Assembly: GCA_017515925.1 (NCBI GenBank)
Contig: JAFWEB010000060.1
Location: 1 to 28,429 of the forward strand
Origin: Candidatus Saccharimonadota bacterium
GTDB lineage: Bacteria; Patescibacteriota; Saccharimonadia; Saccharimonadales; Saccharimonadaceae
Direction of reading: 5' to 3'
Length of the DNA stretch: 28,429 bases
Part shown: in pieces, positions 13,727 through 21,814 of the stretch
Layout of the letters: each line of letters begins with the position of its first letter
Numbering within the stretch: position 1 is the first letter of the stretch
Made by a program: the position numbers and the translations under genes
Notes under the pieces: generated by a model
Told to the model about the DNA's origin: nothing
Seen by the model: the letters and a program-made list of their open reading frames with translations, nothing else
The model's database searches: none

Positions 13727-14716
13727 ATGAATTTAAAGATTGGAATTGTTGGATTGCCAAATGTTGGCAAGTCTACATTGTTTAACGCTTTGACAAACGC
13801 AGGCGCACTCGCCGCGAATTACCCTTTTGCCACAATCGAGCCAAATGTCGGCATCGTGCCGGTGCCAGACGAGCGTTTGGATGTGCTTGGCAAAATGTAT
13901 GAAACCGAAAAAATCGTCCCAGCGACGGTAGAATTTGTTGATATTGCTGGTCTGGTTGCCGGTGCATCAAAAGGCGAAGGCTTGGGTAATAAATTCCTCG
14001 CTCACATTCGCGAGTGTCAGGCAATTTGCCATGTGGTGCGTGCTTTTGTGAATGACGACATCGTGCGTGCAGACGAAAAAATGGAAACCGATATTATCGC
14101 TCAAGCCAAAGACGACATTGATATCATCAATCTAGAACTTCAACTCGCCGATGATGAAACGAAAGAAAAAATTGCCGCAAAGCGCAAGAAAGATCCGGCT
14201 GACGAAAACATTCCATTTTTGACTGACAAACCAGTTATTTACATGTTTAATGTGGATGAAAAAGGTCTGACAGATTCCGATTTGCAGGCCAAACTTCGCG
14301 ACATGGTAAAACCAAACGAGGCGATTTTTGTGAATGCAAAATTGGAAGAAGAAATGTCTGGCATGAATCGCGACGAGCGCAAAGAATTCCTCGAAAGCTA
14401 CGGTGTGAAAGACGATGCTTTGGGCGAATTAATCAAAGCTGCATATAAGACTCTGGGTCTTCAAAGTTTTCTCACTGCCGGCAAAAAAGAATGTCGTGCT
14501 TGGACTATCAAGCAAGGCGCTACTGCACCAGAAGCGGCCGGTACGATTCATACCGATTTTGAACGCGGATTTATTGCGGCTAATATTTGCAACTACAATG
14601 ACCTAAAAGAATTAGGTAGCGAACAAGCGGTAAGAGCTGCTGGCAAACTCCGCACGGAGGGCAAGACTTATGTCATGCAAGACGGGGATGTCGTAGAGTT
14701 CAAATTTAATGTATAA
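13727..14716 (+). CDS. ychF: YchF/OLA1-family GTPase/ATPase with shortened coiled coil
   Basis: This 329-residue Obg-family P-loop protein starts '[20 protein letters not shown]' (G1, residues 4-23), continues '[18 protein letters not shown]' (switch I region, 32-49) and '[20 protein letters not shown]' (G3, 68-87). It ends with the TGS-type domain ('[20 protein letters not shown]' and '[11 protein letters not shown]'). YchF binds ATP or GTP and associates with ribosomes in stress control. The family is usually ~363 residues. Between 'INLELQLAD' and 'FLTDKPV' this protein has only ~21 residues, where the E. coli protein, as I recall it, has ~58, so the coiled-coil arm is nearly gone. It has its own leaderless-type promoter, and its last codons carry the -10 box of the next gene. 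Confidence 0.95.
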   Translation: MNLKIGIVGLPNVGKSTLFNALTNAGALAANYPFATIEPNVGIVPVPDERLDVLGKMYETEKIVPATVEFVDIAGLVAGASKGEGLGNKFLAHIRECQAICHVVRAFVNDDIVRADEKMETDIIAQAKDDIDIINLELQLADDETKEKIAAKRKKDPADENIPFLTDKPVIYMFNVDEKGLTDSDLQAKLRDMVKPNEAIFVNAKLEEEMSGMNRDERKEFLESYGVKDDALGELIKAAYKTLGLQSFLTAGKKECRAWTIKQGATAPEAAGTIHTDFERGFIAANICNYNDLKELGSEQAVRAAGKLRTEGKTYVMQDGDVVEFKFNV

Positions 14717-14717
14717 T
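14712..14717 (+). promoter_or_regulatory. -10 element of mscS embedded in the ychF stop
   Basis: TATAAT overlaps the TAA of ychF. A short leader follows with AAGGAGG at 14727-14733 before the ATG at 14738. This is a strong ribosome-binding site, in contrast to the leaderless neighbours. Confidence 0.55.
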
Positions 14718-14737
14718 AAAAAACATAAGGAGGTAAT

Positions 14738-15556
14738 ATGTTCAAAGATTTCAACTTTGACAGAGTGATTTATGCAGTAATATACATAATCATTGCCGTA
14801 ATTTTCTATGTTATTTTGACTAGAATTATCAAATTGGTTTTGCAAAAACCACGCGAAAAACTAAACGGCAAATTGACCGCTCGCCAAATACAACGCATGG
14901 GTACTTTGCAAGGCATGTTAAATAGTGCTGCTAAATACATTATCATCCTGGCTTTGATTCTAGCTTTGCTCGCGAACTTTGGCGTAGATGTATCTTCGCT
15001 CCTAGCCGGGCTCGGAATCGCAACAGCTATCATCGGTCTTGCTTTTCAGGATTTTGGCAAAGATATCATCGCGGGTTTTTCCATCATCATGGAGAATCAA
15101 TACGAAGTCGGTGACTTGATCGAGGTGAATAATTTCAAAGGCCGTGTGACTTTCGTTGGTCTCAAAAGCACCAAGATCAAAAATTATCGCGGTAAAGAAT
15201 TAGTGATTGCTAACCGTAATATGAATGCAGTCATTAATTACAGTACGCACAATACTTTGGCACAGATAGATTTGCCAGTATCATTTGATGCAAATCCTGA
15301 GCATGTTGAAAAAGCACTAGAAAAAGTTTGTGCAGAACTAGCCAAGCTCAACCTAGAAGAAATCGTAGGCGAAATAGAATACTACGGTCCAATCGAAATT
15401 GGCGACTCCGCAATCGTGTGGAGAATCACAGCAGAATGTGCGCCATACAAACATTTCAAACCACAGCGCGTAATTCGTCGTCTAGCAACTCAAGAATTCA
15501 AGAAAGCTGGAGTCAAGATTCCATACAACCAAATCGATGTCCACAATACGAAATAA
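14738..15556 (+). CDS. mscS: Small-conductance mechanosensitive channel (MscS family)
   Basis: This 272-residue protein has the core MscS layout: TM1 about 10-32 ('IYAVIYIIIAVIFYVILTRI'), TM2 about 65-81, and the pore-lining TM3 'SLLAGLGIATAIIGLAFQDF' (87-106) followed by 'GKDIIAGFSIIMENQYEVGD' at the start of the cytosolic beta domain. The C-terminal alpha/beta domain runs to 272. MscS channels open under membrane tension and release solutes on osmotic downshock. The length is close to E. coli MscS (286). The HNH nuclease gene begins inside its last codons (20-nt overlap), implying joint translation. Confidence 0.92.
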   Translation: MFKDFNFDRVIYAVIYIIIAVIFYVILTRIIKLVLQKPREKLNGKLTARQIQRMGTLQGMLNSAAKYIIILALILALLANFGVDVSSLLAGLGIATAIIGLAFQDFGKDIIAGFSIIMENQYEVGDLIEVNNFKGRVTFVGLKSTKIKNYRGKELVIANRNMNAVINYSTHNTLAQIDLPVSFDANPEHVEKALEKVCAELAKLNLEEIVGEIEYYGPIEIGDSAIVWRITAECAPYKHFKPQRVIRRLATQEFKKAGVKIPYNQIDVHNTK

Positions 15557-16301
15557 TATAAATATCTCTTATCGTTCGAAGAGAATAATTGGTGTGTCTG
15601 CCTTAGTGGCGGCGGTTGTTGCTTGGCTGATTATTAATCCACTGAGCTGGGAAAAAGAACCGGCCTTAGAATCGGAAAACTCTGATAGCCAATCTGTGCA
15701 GCCACTTGGAGTTAGTACAGAAGGCCCGGTAGATGAGTCCAAGCTAGCACGAAATGTCCTAGAAGAATTGGAGGTTAAAGGCCGTGCACCAAAAACAAAT
15801 TATAATCGTGAAGAATTTTACAAAAGTTGGCCAAATGTAAATGGTTGTAGCTTGCGTCAAATCATCATCAAGCGAGAATTTGGTGATTCGGCAGTACTGG
15901 ATGGCTGTAATGTAATAGCGGGCAAATTCACCGAGCCATACACTGGGCAAGAAATGGAATTCACTGAAAAAACTCAAATTTCTAAAAAGATCCAAATCGA
16001 TCATGTAGTGGCACTTTCGGATGCCTGGCAAAAAGGTGCACAATATATGGAAAAAGAAGTGCGATACAATATGGCAACTGATCCGTTAAATCTCTTAGCG
16101 GTGGAATCTTCGGCCAATCAGCAAAAATCCGATGGCGATGCAGCAACTTGGCTTCCGCCAAATAAATTATTCCGTTGCCAATATGTAGCACGTCAAGTTT
16201 CTGTGAAAAAGAAATACAGCCTCTGGGTGACAGAGGCAGAGCATGATGCAATCGCAAAGGTGCTAGAATCTTGCCCGAATGAACCAGTGGTCGGAATCTA
16301 G
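15537..16301 (+). CDS. Membrane-anchored extracellular HNH nuclease (DUF1524/GmrSD C-terminal type)
   Basis: This 254-residue protein has an N-terminal signal anchor ('RIIGVSALVAAVVAWLIIN', about 16-34), an acidic linker and a nuclease domain at about 75-250. The HNH core reads 'IDHVVALSDAW' (D155, H156), 'DPLNLLAVESSANQQKSDGD' (N185, N194) and 'WLPPNKLFRCQYVARQV', the typical signature of secreted HNH family nucleases with the DUF1524 fold. Four cysteines (104, 124, 214, 246) could form two disulfides. The product should cut DNA outside the membrane. In an organism that scavenges nucleotides from a host this would supply building blocks; that role is inference. The start ATG 15537 overlaps mscS by 20 nt. 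It ends in TAG, and the pgi promoter follows 3 nt later. Confidence 0.88.
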   Translation: MSTIRNNINISYRSKRIIGVSALVAAVVAWLIINPLSWEKEPALESENSDSQSVQPLGVSTEGPVDESKLARNVLEELEVKGRAPKTNYNREEFYKSWPNVNGCSLRQIIIKREFGDSAVLDGCNVIAGKFTEPYTGQEMEFTEKTQISKKIQIDHVVALSDAWQKGAQYMEKEVRYNMATDPLNLLAVESSANQQKSDGDAATWLPPNKLFRCQYVARQVSVKKKYSLWVTEAEHDAIAKVLESCPNEPVVGI

Positions 16302-16303
16302 TG

Positions 16304-16309
16304 TATAAT
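16304..16309 (+). promoter_or_regulatory. -10 element, leaderless start of pgi
   Basis: TATAAT ends 6 nt before the ATG at 16316. A GTG at 16301 in the same frame lies upstream of the box and cannot be the start of this transcript. Confidence 0.65.
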
Positions 16310-16315
16310 AGAAAT

Positions 16316-17593
16316 ATGATTACATTACGAACCGATTATACAATCAAAACAGAAAGACTAACTGCGGCGAAAAACGCCTTAGAGGAAATCAAGCAAGACC
16401 CGATGGCTGGTTGGTTGACTGTCCCTGTCAATGATAATGAGCTCAATCGCATGAAATCTGCTGCAGAGAAAATTCAGTCAGATTCTAAATATCTAGTCTG
16501 CATTGGTATTGGTGGATCATATCTCGGCCATAAGGCAGTGATAGATGCGATTGGTAATAAATCGGGTGTAAAAGTGCTCTATGCGGGTAATTCACTTAGC
16601 ACTACGGCATTTGGTGAAGTGCTAGACGAAATCGGTTCAAATGATTTTTCTGTAAATGTTATATCGAAATCCGGCACTACTACGGAGCCAGCGATCGCGT
16701 TTCGTTTGTTCAAAGCAATTTTGAAAAATCGCTATGGCAGTAACTGGACTTCACGTGTCTATGCGACGACCGATGCTAAAAAAGGTGCTCTACATGACGA
16801 AGCAGAAAAAAATGGCTATGAAAGTTTTGTTGTTCCAAATAACATCGGTGGTAGATATTCTGTACTCACAGCGGTAGGGATTCTGCCGATGTTGGTTGCC
16901 GGAATTGATGTTGATACTATGCTAAAGGCCGCCAGAACTGCAGCCGGCTGGCAAGAATATGATTTTGGTTTGGCCATGAATCCAGCCAACGAAGATCCAG
17001 CAGTCCACACTTTTGAAGAGGCGGTGCGCTACGCTATTATTCGTCAAGATTTATATGCTGACGAAGGCTTAGAAATGGAAGTGTTAGCTAGTTTTGAGCC
17101 AAGATTTGCTACATTTGCGGAATGGTGGAAGCAGCTTTTTGGAGAATCCGAGGGCAAACAAAACAAGGGAATTTTCCCAGCATCAGTTGTATATACTACG
17201 GATTTGCACTCCCTTGGGCAATATATGCAGGAGGGTCGCAGGAATATCTTTGAGACTGTTGTAAAAATTACAACACCTAGTGATAGAGAGATCAAGGTTC
17301 CGTCCGAAGATGGAAATCTGGACGGTCTAGATTATCTGGTTGGTCAAAATCTCGATTACATCAACGATAAAGCCCTGGAGGCAACGGTAAACGCTCATAA
17401 AAACGGTGGTATTCCAGTTCTCTCACTTGAGATTAATGACTTGAAAGAAAAATCTATTGGCGAGCTAATTTACTTCTTTGAGCTAGCATGTGCTATTTCT
17501 GCTAAACTTTCAGGAGTGAATCCATTTGATCAGCCAGGCGTAGAAGCTTACAAGACAAATATGTTTAAATTACTTGGCAAACCAGGGTTTTAG
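16316..17593 (+). CDS. pgi: Glucose-6-phosphate isomerase
   Basis: This 425-residue enzyme interconverts glucose 6-phosphate and fructose 6-phosphate in glycolysis. Signatures are 'VCIGIGGSYLGHKAVIDAI' (61-79), 'VISKSGTTTEPAIAFRLFKA' near 115-134 (sugar-phosphate binding SIS loop) and 'NIGGRYSVLTAVGILPM' near 176-192 with the catalytic region. The length fits the short Bacillus-type enzymes (~430-450). The start ATG 16316 is chosen because the TATAAT box ends 6 nt before it. The next gene, gpmI, is another glycolytic enzyme but has its own promoter and ribosome-binding site. It ends in TAG. Confidence 0.95.
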   Translation: MITLRTDYTIKTERLTAAKNALEEIKQDPMAGWLTVPVNDNELNRMKSAAEKIQSDSKYLVCIGIGGSYLGHKAVIDAIGNKSGVKVLYAGNSLSTTAFGEVLDEIGSNDFSVNVISKSGTTTEPAIAFRLFKAILKNRYGSNWTSRVYATTDAKKGALHDEAEKNGYESFVVPNNIGGRYSVLTAVGILPMLVAGIDVDTMLKAARTAAGWQEYDFGLAMNPANEDPAVHTFEEAVRYAIIRQDLYADEGLEMEVLASFEPRFATFAEWWKQLFGESEGKQNKGIFPASVVYTTDLHSLGQYMQEGRRNIFETVVKITTPSDREIKVPSEDGNLDGLDYLVGQNLDYINDKALEATVNAHKNGGIPVLSLEINDLKEKSIGELIYFFELACAISAKLSGVNPFDQPGVEAYKTNMFKLLGKPGF

Positions 17594-17596
17594 ATA

Positions 17597-17602
17597 TATA
17601 AT
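17597..17602 (+). promoter_or_regulatory. -10 element of gpmI
   Basis: TATAAT lies 31 nt before the ATG at 17634. The leader carries AAAGGAG at 17615-17621 as ribosome-binding site, a leadered start in contrast to pgi. Confidence 0.6.
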
Positions 17603-17633
17603 ATAGAGGTAATTAAAGGAGTGGGCAACACTT

Positions 17634-19262
17634 ATGAATTTGAATTATAAAGGACCTGTAGTACTCGCTATACTTGATGGCGTCGGGCTTCGTCGTGAAG
17701 TTGCTGGTAACGCTGTAAAACAAGCTCACACTGAATTTTTGAATTACGCTGTAGAAAATTACAAGACTACATCACTTGCTGCCTCTGGTGAAGCAGTAGG
17801 AATTTTGGCAGACAATATGGGTAATTCCGAAGTCGGCCACAACACAATTGGTTCCGGTCAAATCATCAAGCAGGGAATTTCTCAGATTAATGATGCAATT
17901 TCTACCGGTGCGATTTGGGATTCTGAATCTTGGAAAGAAGCAATTAAGCGTGTCAAAGAAAATAATTCTACACTTCATTTTTCTGGTATTTTTTCTGATG
18001 GTAATGTCCATAGTTCTATCTATCATCTCGAAAAAATGATTGATCAGGCTCACAACGAAGGCGTCAAAAAGATTCGTGTCCATATCGTACTTGATGGGCG
18101 TGATACTCCACCACAGTCTTCGCTCCAATACGTAGCAGAGCTCGAAGCATTTATTGCAACATTTGCTGATCATCCAGATTATCGTATTGCATCTGGTGGT
18201 GGCCGCATGGTGTTCGTGGCGGATCGTTATGAGAATGATTGGGGTGTAGTCAAAGCTGGTTGGGATGCTATGGTGAATGGCATTGCACCAAACGAATTCC
18301 CATCTGCAACCGCTGCTATCACATCTTTCCGTGAAAAAGATCCAACCATCCAAGATCAATATATCCCTCCATTTGTGATTTTTGAAAATGGTCGCCCTGT
18401 AGGATTAGTACAGGATGGTGATAGTTTCATCTACTATGATTTCCGCGCTGATCGCGCAATTGAAATTGCACAGGCATTTACCTATGATGATTTTCCATAT
18501 TTTGAAAGAGTTTACTATGACAAAGAAGACCGCGAGCATCAAGGCAAGCCAGATGTCTACTTTGTCGGTATGACAGAATACAATTCCGACACACATGTGC
18601 CAGAGCACCGTTTGATTAATCCAGTCCAGATCGACGAAACTCTCAATCAATATTTGGGCGAACATGGCATTTCTCAGCTAGCCATATCCGAGACGGTAAA
18701 ATTTGGCCACATTACTTATTATTTCAACGGCAACAGTTATGAAAAAGCAGCTAAAGAAGAACATATTGAGATCCCATCCGATACTCAGCCATTCGATACT
18801 CGTCCATGGATGAAATCGGCCGAGATTACTGATGTCGCAATCGAAAAGATGAAAGATTTTAAATTTGTCCGTATTAACTATGCTGGTGGTGACATGGTCG
18901 GGCATTTTGCCGAGCTCGAGCCAACTATCGCCGCTATCGAAGCTATTGATATCCAGCTAGCACGCATCGCCAAAGAAGTTGACCGCCTCGGTGGCGTGCT
19001 AATCATCACGGCAGATCATGGTAATGCCGAAGAGCTGATTGATTCTGATGGTGGCAGCAAAACTGCACATAGTACTAATCCAGTTCCATTTATCATCTAT
19101 GATAATACCGAGAACAAAGATTCATACGAACTCGCCACGGTAAACGATGCTGGTTTGTCCAATATCGCCGCAACAATCTCTCTGATGCTTGGTCATAACA
19201 ATTATCCTACCAGTTGGCACGAGCCTCTAATTCGCGATGCTAGTAATTCAACTACCGAATAA
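17634..19262 (+). CDS. gpmI: 2,3-bisphosphoglycerate-independent phosphoglycerate mutase
   Basis: This 542-residue enzyme converts 3-phosphoglycerate to 2-phosphoglycerate in lower glycolysis through a phosphoserine and two Mn ions. It shows D15 in 'LAILDGVG', the catalytic S65 in 'DNMGNSEVGHNTIGSGQ', 'SDGNVHSSIYHL' and 'HIVLDGRDTPPQSS' in the transferase insert, 'YDFRADRAIEIAQAF', and the metal-binding 'GGDMVGHFAE' and 'ITADHGNAEEL' near the end. It is somewhat longer than the usual ~510 residues. AAAGGAG precedes the ATG. It follows pgi by 40 nt and precedes galU by 63 nt. Confidence 0.96.
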   Translation: MNLNYKGPVVLAILDGVGLRREVAGNAVKQAHTEFLNYAVENYKTTSLAASGEAVGILADNMGNSEVGHNTIGSGQIIKQGISQINDAISTGAIWDSESWKEAIKRVKENNSTLHFSGIFSDGNVHSSIYHLEKMIDQAHNEGVKKIRVHIVLDGRDTPPQSSLQYVAELEAFIATFADHPDYRIASGGGRMVFVADRYENDWGVVKAGWDAMVNGIAPNEFPSATAAITSFREKDPTIQDQYIPPFVIFENGRPVGLVQDGDSFIYYDFRADRAIEIAQAFTYDDFPYFERVYYDKEDREHQGKPDVYFVGMTEYNSDTHVPEHRLINPVQIDETLNQYLGEHGISQLAISETVKFGHITYYFNGNSYEKAAKEEHIEIPSDTQPFDTRPWMKSAEITDVAIEKMKDFKFVRINYAGGDMVGHFAELEPTIAAIEAIDIQLARIAKEVDRLGGVLIITADHGNAEELIDSDGGSKTAHSTNPVPFIIYDNTENKDSYELATVNDAGLSNIAATISLMLGHNNYPTSWHEPLIRDASNSTTE

Positions 19263-19325
19263 TAGATTTTGATATTGCATATCAGATAAAAACAGAGTAT
19301 TATAAACCTATTGAAGGAGAATTAG

Positions 19326-20168
19326 ATGCAGAAGATTACAAAGGCAATTATTCCGGTAGCTGGTTGGGGTACTCGTCGCTTGCCTATCACAAAAGTCATA
19401 GAAAAATCAATGCTTCCAGTAGGAAATAGACCACTGGTAGATTATTCCGTTCAGGAGTTAATCAAGGCTGGTGTGACAGATATTTATATGGTGATTTCTA
19501 ATGTAGAGCCATGCCAGGTGCGTGAGTTTTACAAAGATAATATTGCGCTCAATCAGTACCTAGAAGAACGCGGCAAGACTGATCGCCTAGCTCTAGCTAA
19601 GACTTTACCAGAAAATGTCCATATCCACTATGTCACTCAGGATCCATCTGGCAAATACGGCACAGCTGTGCCAATTGCAATGGTGGTAGAAGAATACAAT
19701 ATCGACGAGCCTGTCTTTGTATTTATGGGTGATGATTTTATTTGGAATCCAAATGGCAAATCTGCTGCGGAATTGCTCCTCGCTTCCTTAGAGGGAGATG
19801 GTGATTCGGCAATTCTTGGCACCGAAGTACCAAAAGAAGAAGTAGAAAAATACGGCGTCTTTTCCGTAGACGAAAAGGGTGATCTAGCTGGTATTATAGA
19901 AAAACCAAAGCCAGAAGATGCGCCATCTAATTTGATTAATCCAAGTAAATACATCATGAGCGCAGCACTGCTAAACGAGATCGTAGAATATGTTGATACG
20001 CACGAGTTTGGCCCACAAGATCAAGAGTATCTAGTGACTGATCCAATTGATTCATTTATCAACAAGGGTGGCAAAATGCATGTAGTTCGTGCCGAGGGTG
20101 AATACCTGGACGGTGGTTCTGTAGAGGGCTGGGTGCATGCCAACGATGTGGTCTGCGGCTCTAAGTAA
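19326..20168 (+). CDS. galU: UTP-glucose-1-phosphate uridylyltransferase (GalU-type)
   Basis: This 280-residue nucleotidyltransferase carries 'AIIPVAGWGTRRLPITKVIE' (8-27), the nucleotide-binding loop with a Trp in place of the common Leu/Tyr, then 'EKSMLPVGNRPLVDYSVQE' (27-45). It also has 'TQDPSGKYGTAVPIAMV', 'VFVFMGDDFIW' with the metal-binding Asp, and 'IIEKPKPEDAPSNLINPSKY'. It makes UDP-glucose from UTP and glucose 1-phosphate for surface polysaccharides and glycolipids. GAAGGAG lies about 7 nt before the ATG, and a TATAAA box (19301-19306) may be its promoter. dTDP-glucose pyrophosphorylase is less likely because of the overall length and the GalU-like ending. Confidence 0.92.
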   Translation: MQKITKAIIPVAGWGTRRLPITKVIEKSMLPVGNRPLVDYSVQELIKAGVTDIYMVISNVEPCQVREFYKDNIALNQYLEERGKTDRLALAKTLPENVHIHYVTQDPSGKYGTAVPIAMVVEEYNIDEPVFVFMGDDFIWNPNGKSAAELLLASLEGDGDSAILGTEVPKEEVEKYGVFSVDEKGDLAGIIEKPKPEDAPSNLINPSKYIMSAALLNEIVEYVDTHEFGPQDQEYLVTDPIDSFINKGGKMHVVRAEGEYLDGGSVEGWVHANDVVCGSK

Positions 20169-20189
20169 ATATTTTATTGATTTTTACCG

Positions 20190-20218
20190 TTCACAAATTA
20201 TTCATCCCATGATATAAT
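20190..20218 (+). promoter_or_regulatory. Promoter, leaderless start of XRE-murA
   Basis: TTCACA (20190-20195), a 17-nt spacer and TATAAT (20213-20218, preceded by TGA) end 6 nt before the ATG at 20225. There is no ribosome-binding site. It is among the clearest promoters in the window. Confidence 0.7.
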
Positions 20219-20224
20219 TTTTCT

Positions 20225-21781
20225 ATGTCGAAAAAATCAGAAAAGAGGTCCTACCAGCAGGAAATTGGAAGTGTAGTTGAGCACCTGCGAGTAGAGAAAG
20301 GGTGGACACAGGCTGAGCTGGCCAAGATGATTGGCACTTCTCAACCGGCAATCTATCGTATCGAAAATGGTCTGCAAAATGTCTCACTAGACATGGTGAA
20401 CAAGCTATCCCATGCCTTTGGCAGCCCGATTTTATCAGTAAATACCTCTGTTTCTCACAGTCTTTATATTGAAGGTGGCAAGGAATTACACGGTGAAATC
20501 ACGATCAATACTAGCAAAAACGCTGCAGTAGGTCTGCTCTGTGCTAGCCTTCTTAATTCTGGCAAAACCACTTTGAGGCATTTAGCTAGGATTGAGGAAG
20601 TTTTTCGCATTATCGAGGTCCTAGAATCTATTGGTGTAAAATGCCGCTGGACTAATCGTAAAAAAGATTTGGAAATTATACCACCAAACGTATTAAAATT
20701 GGAAAATCTAGATATCGCTGCAGCCCGTAAAACCCGCTCAATTATTATGCTTTTTGGGCCACTTCTTCACAAATACAAGAAGTTCCGTTTGCCTTATGCT
20801 GGTGGTTGCTCGCTTGGTGTTCGCACAATTGAACCACACCTCAGGGCTCTTAGGAATTTTGGCCTAGAGGTTGATGCTAGGGCTGAGAGTGGATTCTATA
20901 ATGCCAAGGTTGGCTCTACTAGCTCGCAGCATCCAGACAAGCGTATTGTCTTGTCCGAGCGTGGCGATACTGTGACTGAAAATATCTTGATGGCAGCGGC
21001 ACTTTATCCAGGCAAAACCACCATTGTCGGTGCATCGCCAAACTACATGGTGCAAGATGTCTGTTTTTACCTGAGGGCCTTGGGTGTTAAAATCGAGGGA
21101 ATCGGTACAACTACTTTGACAATTGTTGGGAAAAGCAAAATCAATACCGCTATCGAGTATTCTCCATCCGAGGATCCAATCGAAGCTATGTCTTTCATCG
21201 CGGCGGCACTTACTACTCATTCTGAAATTACAATTCGTCGTGCACCAATCGAATTTCTGGAAATTGAGCTAGAGATTTTGCGCAGTATGAATGCAAAAAT
21301 TGATCGTGGCAAAGAATACAAGGCGGCAAATGGCTACACGCGTCTAGTCGATCTCACGATTAAAAAATCGGATTTGATTGCTCCGACTGACAAGATTCAT
21401 CCAATGCCATTTCCAGGACTCAATATCGATAATTTGCCTTTCTTCTCAGTGATTGCAGCTTCGGCTAGAGGCAGGACTTTGATTCACGACTGGGTGTTTG
21501 AAAATCGTGCAGTCTATACGACTGACCTTACCAAATTGAATGCCAAGGTAGAGCTGCTCGACGCACATCGCGTCTATGTAGAAGGTCCTACGAATTGGCG
21601 TCCAGCAGAGCTAGTTTCTCCGCCAGCACTTCGTCCAGCAGTGGTACTACTGATTGCGATGCTTGCTGCGCCAGGTGCTTCGATTTTGCGTAATACTTAC
21701 TCGATTGATCGTGGCTATCAGGATTTCGCAGCTCGTCTACGCCAGCTAGGAGCCGATATTGCTCCTCTAGCTGGAATTTAA
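20225..21781 (+). CDS. murA: XRE-type HTH domain fused to a MurA-like enolpyruvyl transferase
   Basis: This 518-residue chain begins with an XRE/Cro helix-turn-helix domain (about 13-72: 'LRVEKGWTQAELAKMIGTSQ' then 'PAIYRIENGLQNVS') and continues with a full EPSP-synthase-fold MurA domain (79-518). MurA moves enolpyruvate from PEP onto UDP-GlcNAc, the first step of peptidoglycan synthesis. Key residues align: K98-N99 ('TSKNAAV'), the active-site C195 in 'YAGGCSLGVR' with R200, D402 in 'GLNIDNLPF', 'VFENRAVY' and R470. The usual 'FPTDMQAQ' and 'DLRAS' motifs are altered, so activity is probable but not certain. It might be a substrate-sensing regulator instead. The gene stands alone between galU and the helicase. 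Confidence 0.9.
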   Translation: MSKKSEKRSYQQEIGSVVEHLRVEKGWTQAELAKMIGTSQPAIYRIENGLQNVSLDMVNKLSHAFGSPILSVNTSVSHSLYIEGGKELHGEITINTSKNAAVGLLCASLLNSGKTTLRHLARIEEVFRIIEVLESIGVKCRWTNRKKDLEIIPPNVLKLENLDIAAARKTRSIIMLFGPLLHKYKKFRLPYAGGCSLGVRTIEPHLRALRNFGLEVDARAESGFYNAKVGSTSSQHPDKRIVLSERGDTVTENILMAAALYPGKTTIVGASPNYMVQDVCFYLRALGVKIEGIGTTTLTIVGKSKINTAIEYSPSEDPIEAMSFIAAALTTHSEITIRRAPIEFLEIELEILRSMNAKIDRGKEYKAANGYTRLVDLTIKKSDLIAPTDKIHPMPFPGLNIDNLPFFSVIAASARGRTLIHDWVFENRAVYTTDLTKLNAKVELLDAHRVYVEGPTNWRPAELVSPPALRPAVVLLIAMLAAPGASILRNTYSIDRGYQDFAARLRQLGADIAPLAGI

Positions 21782-21798
21782 AGATTCAGTTGCTCGCG

Positions 21799-21807
21799 TG
21801 GTATAAT
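21799..21807 (+). promoter_or_regulatory. Extended -10 promoter, leaderless start of the helicase
   Basis: TGGTATAAT ends 7 nt before the ATG at 21815, with a T-rich gap and no ribosome-binding site. Confidence 0.65.
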
Positions 21808-21814
21808 TGTTTTT

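Noticed and set aside
17772..18359. 195-codon minus-strand frame inside gpmI
   Set aside because: It lies wholly within the conserved gpmI gene, has no promoter or ribosome-binding site and a Cys/His/Ile-rich antisense composition.
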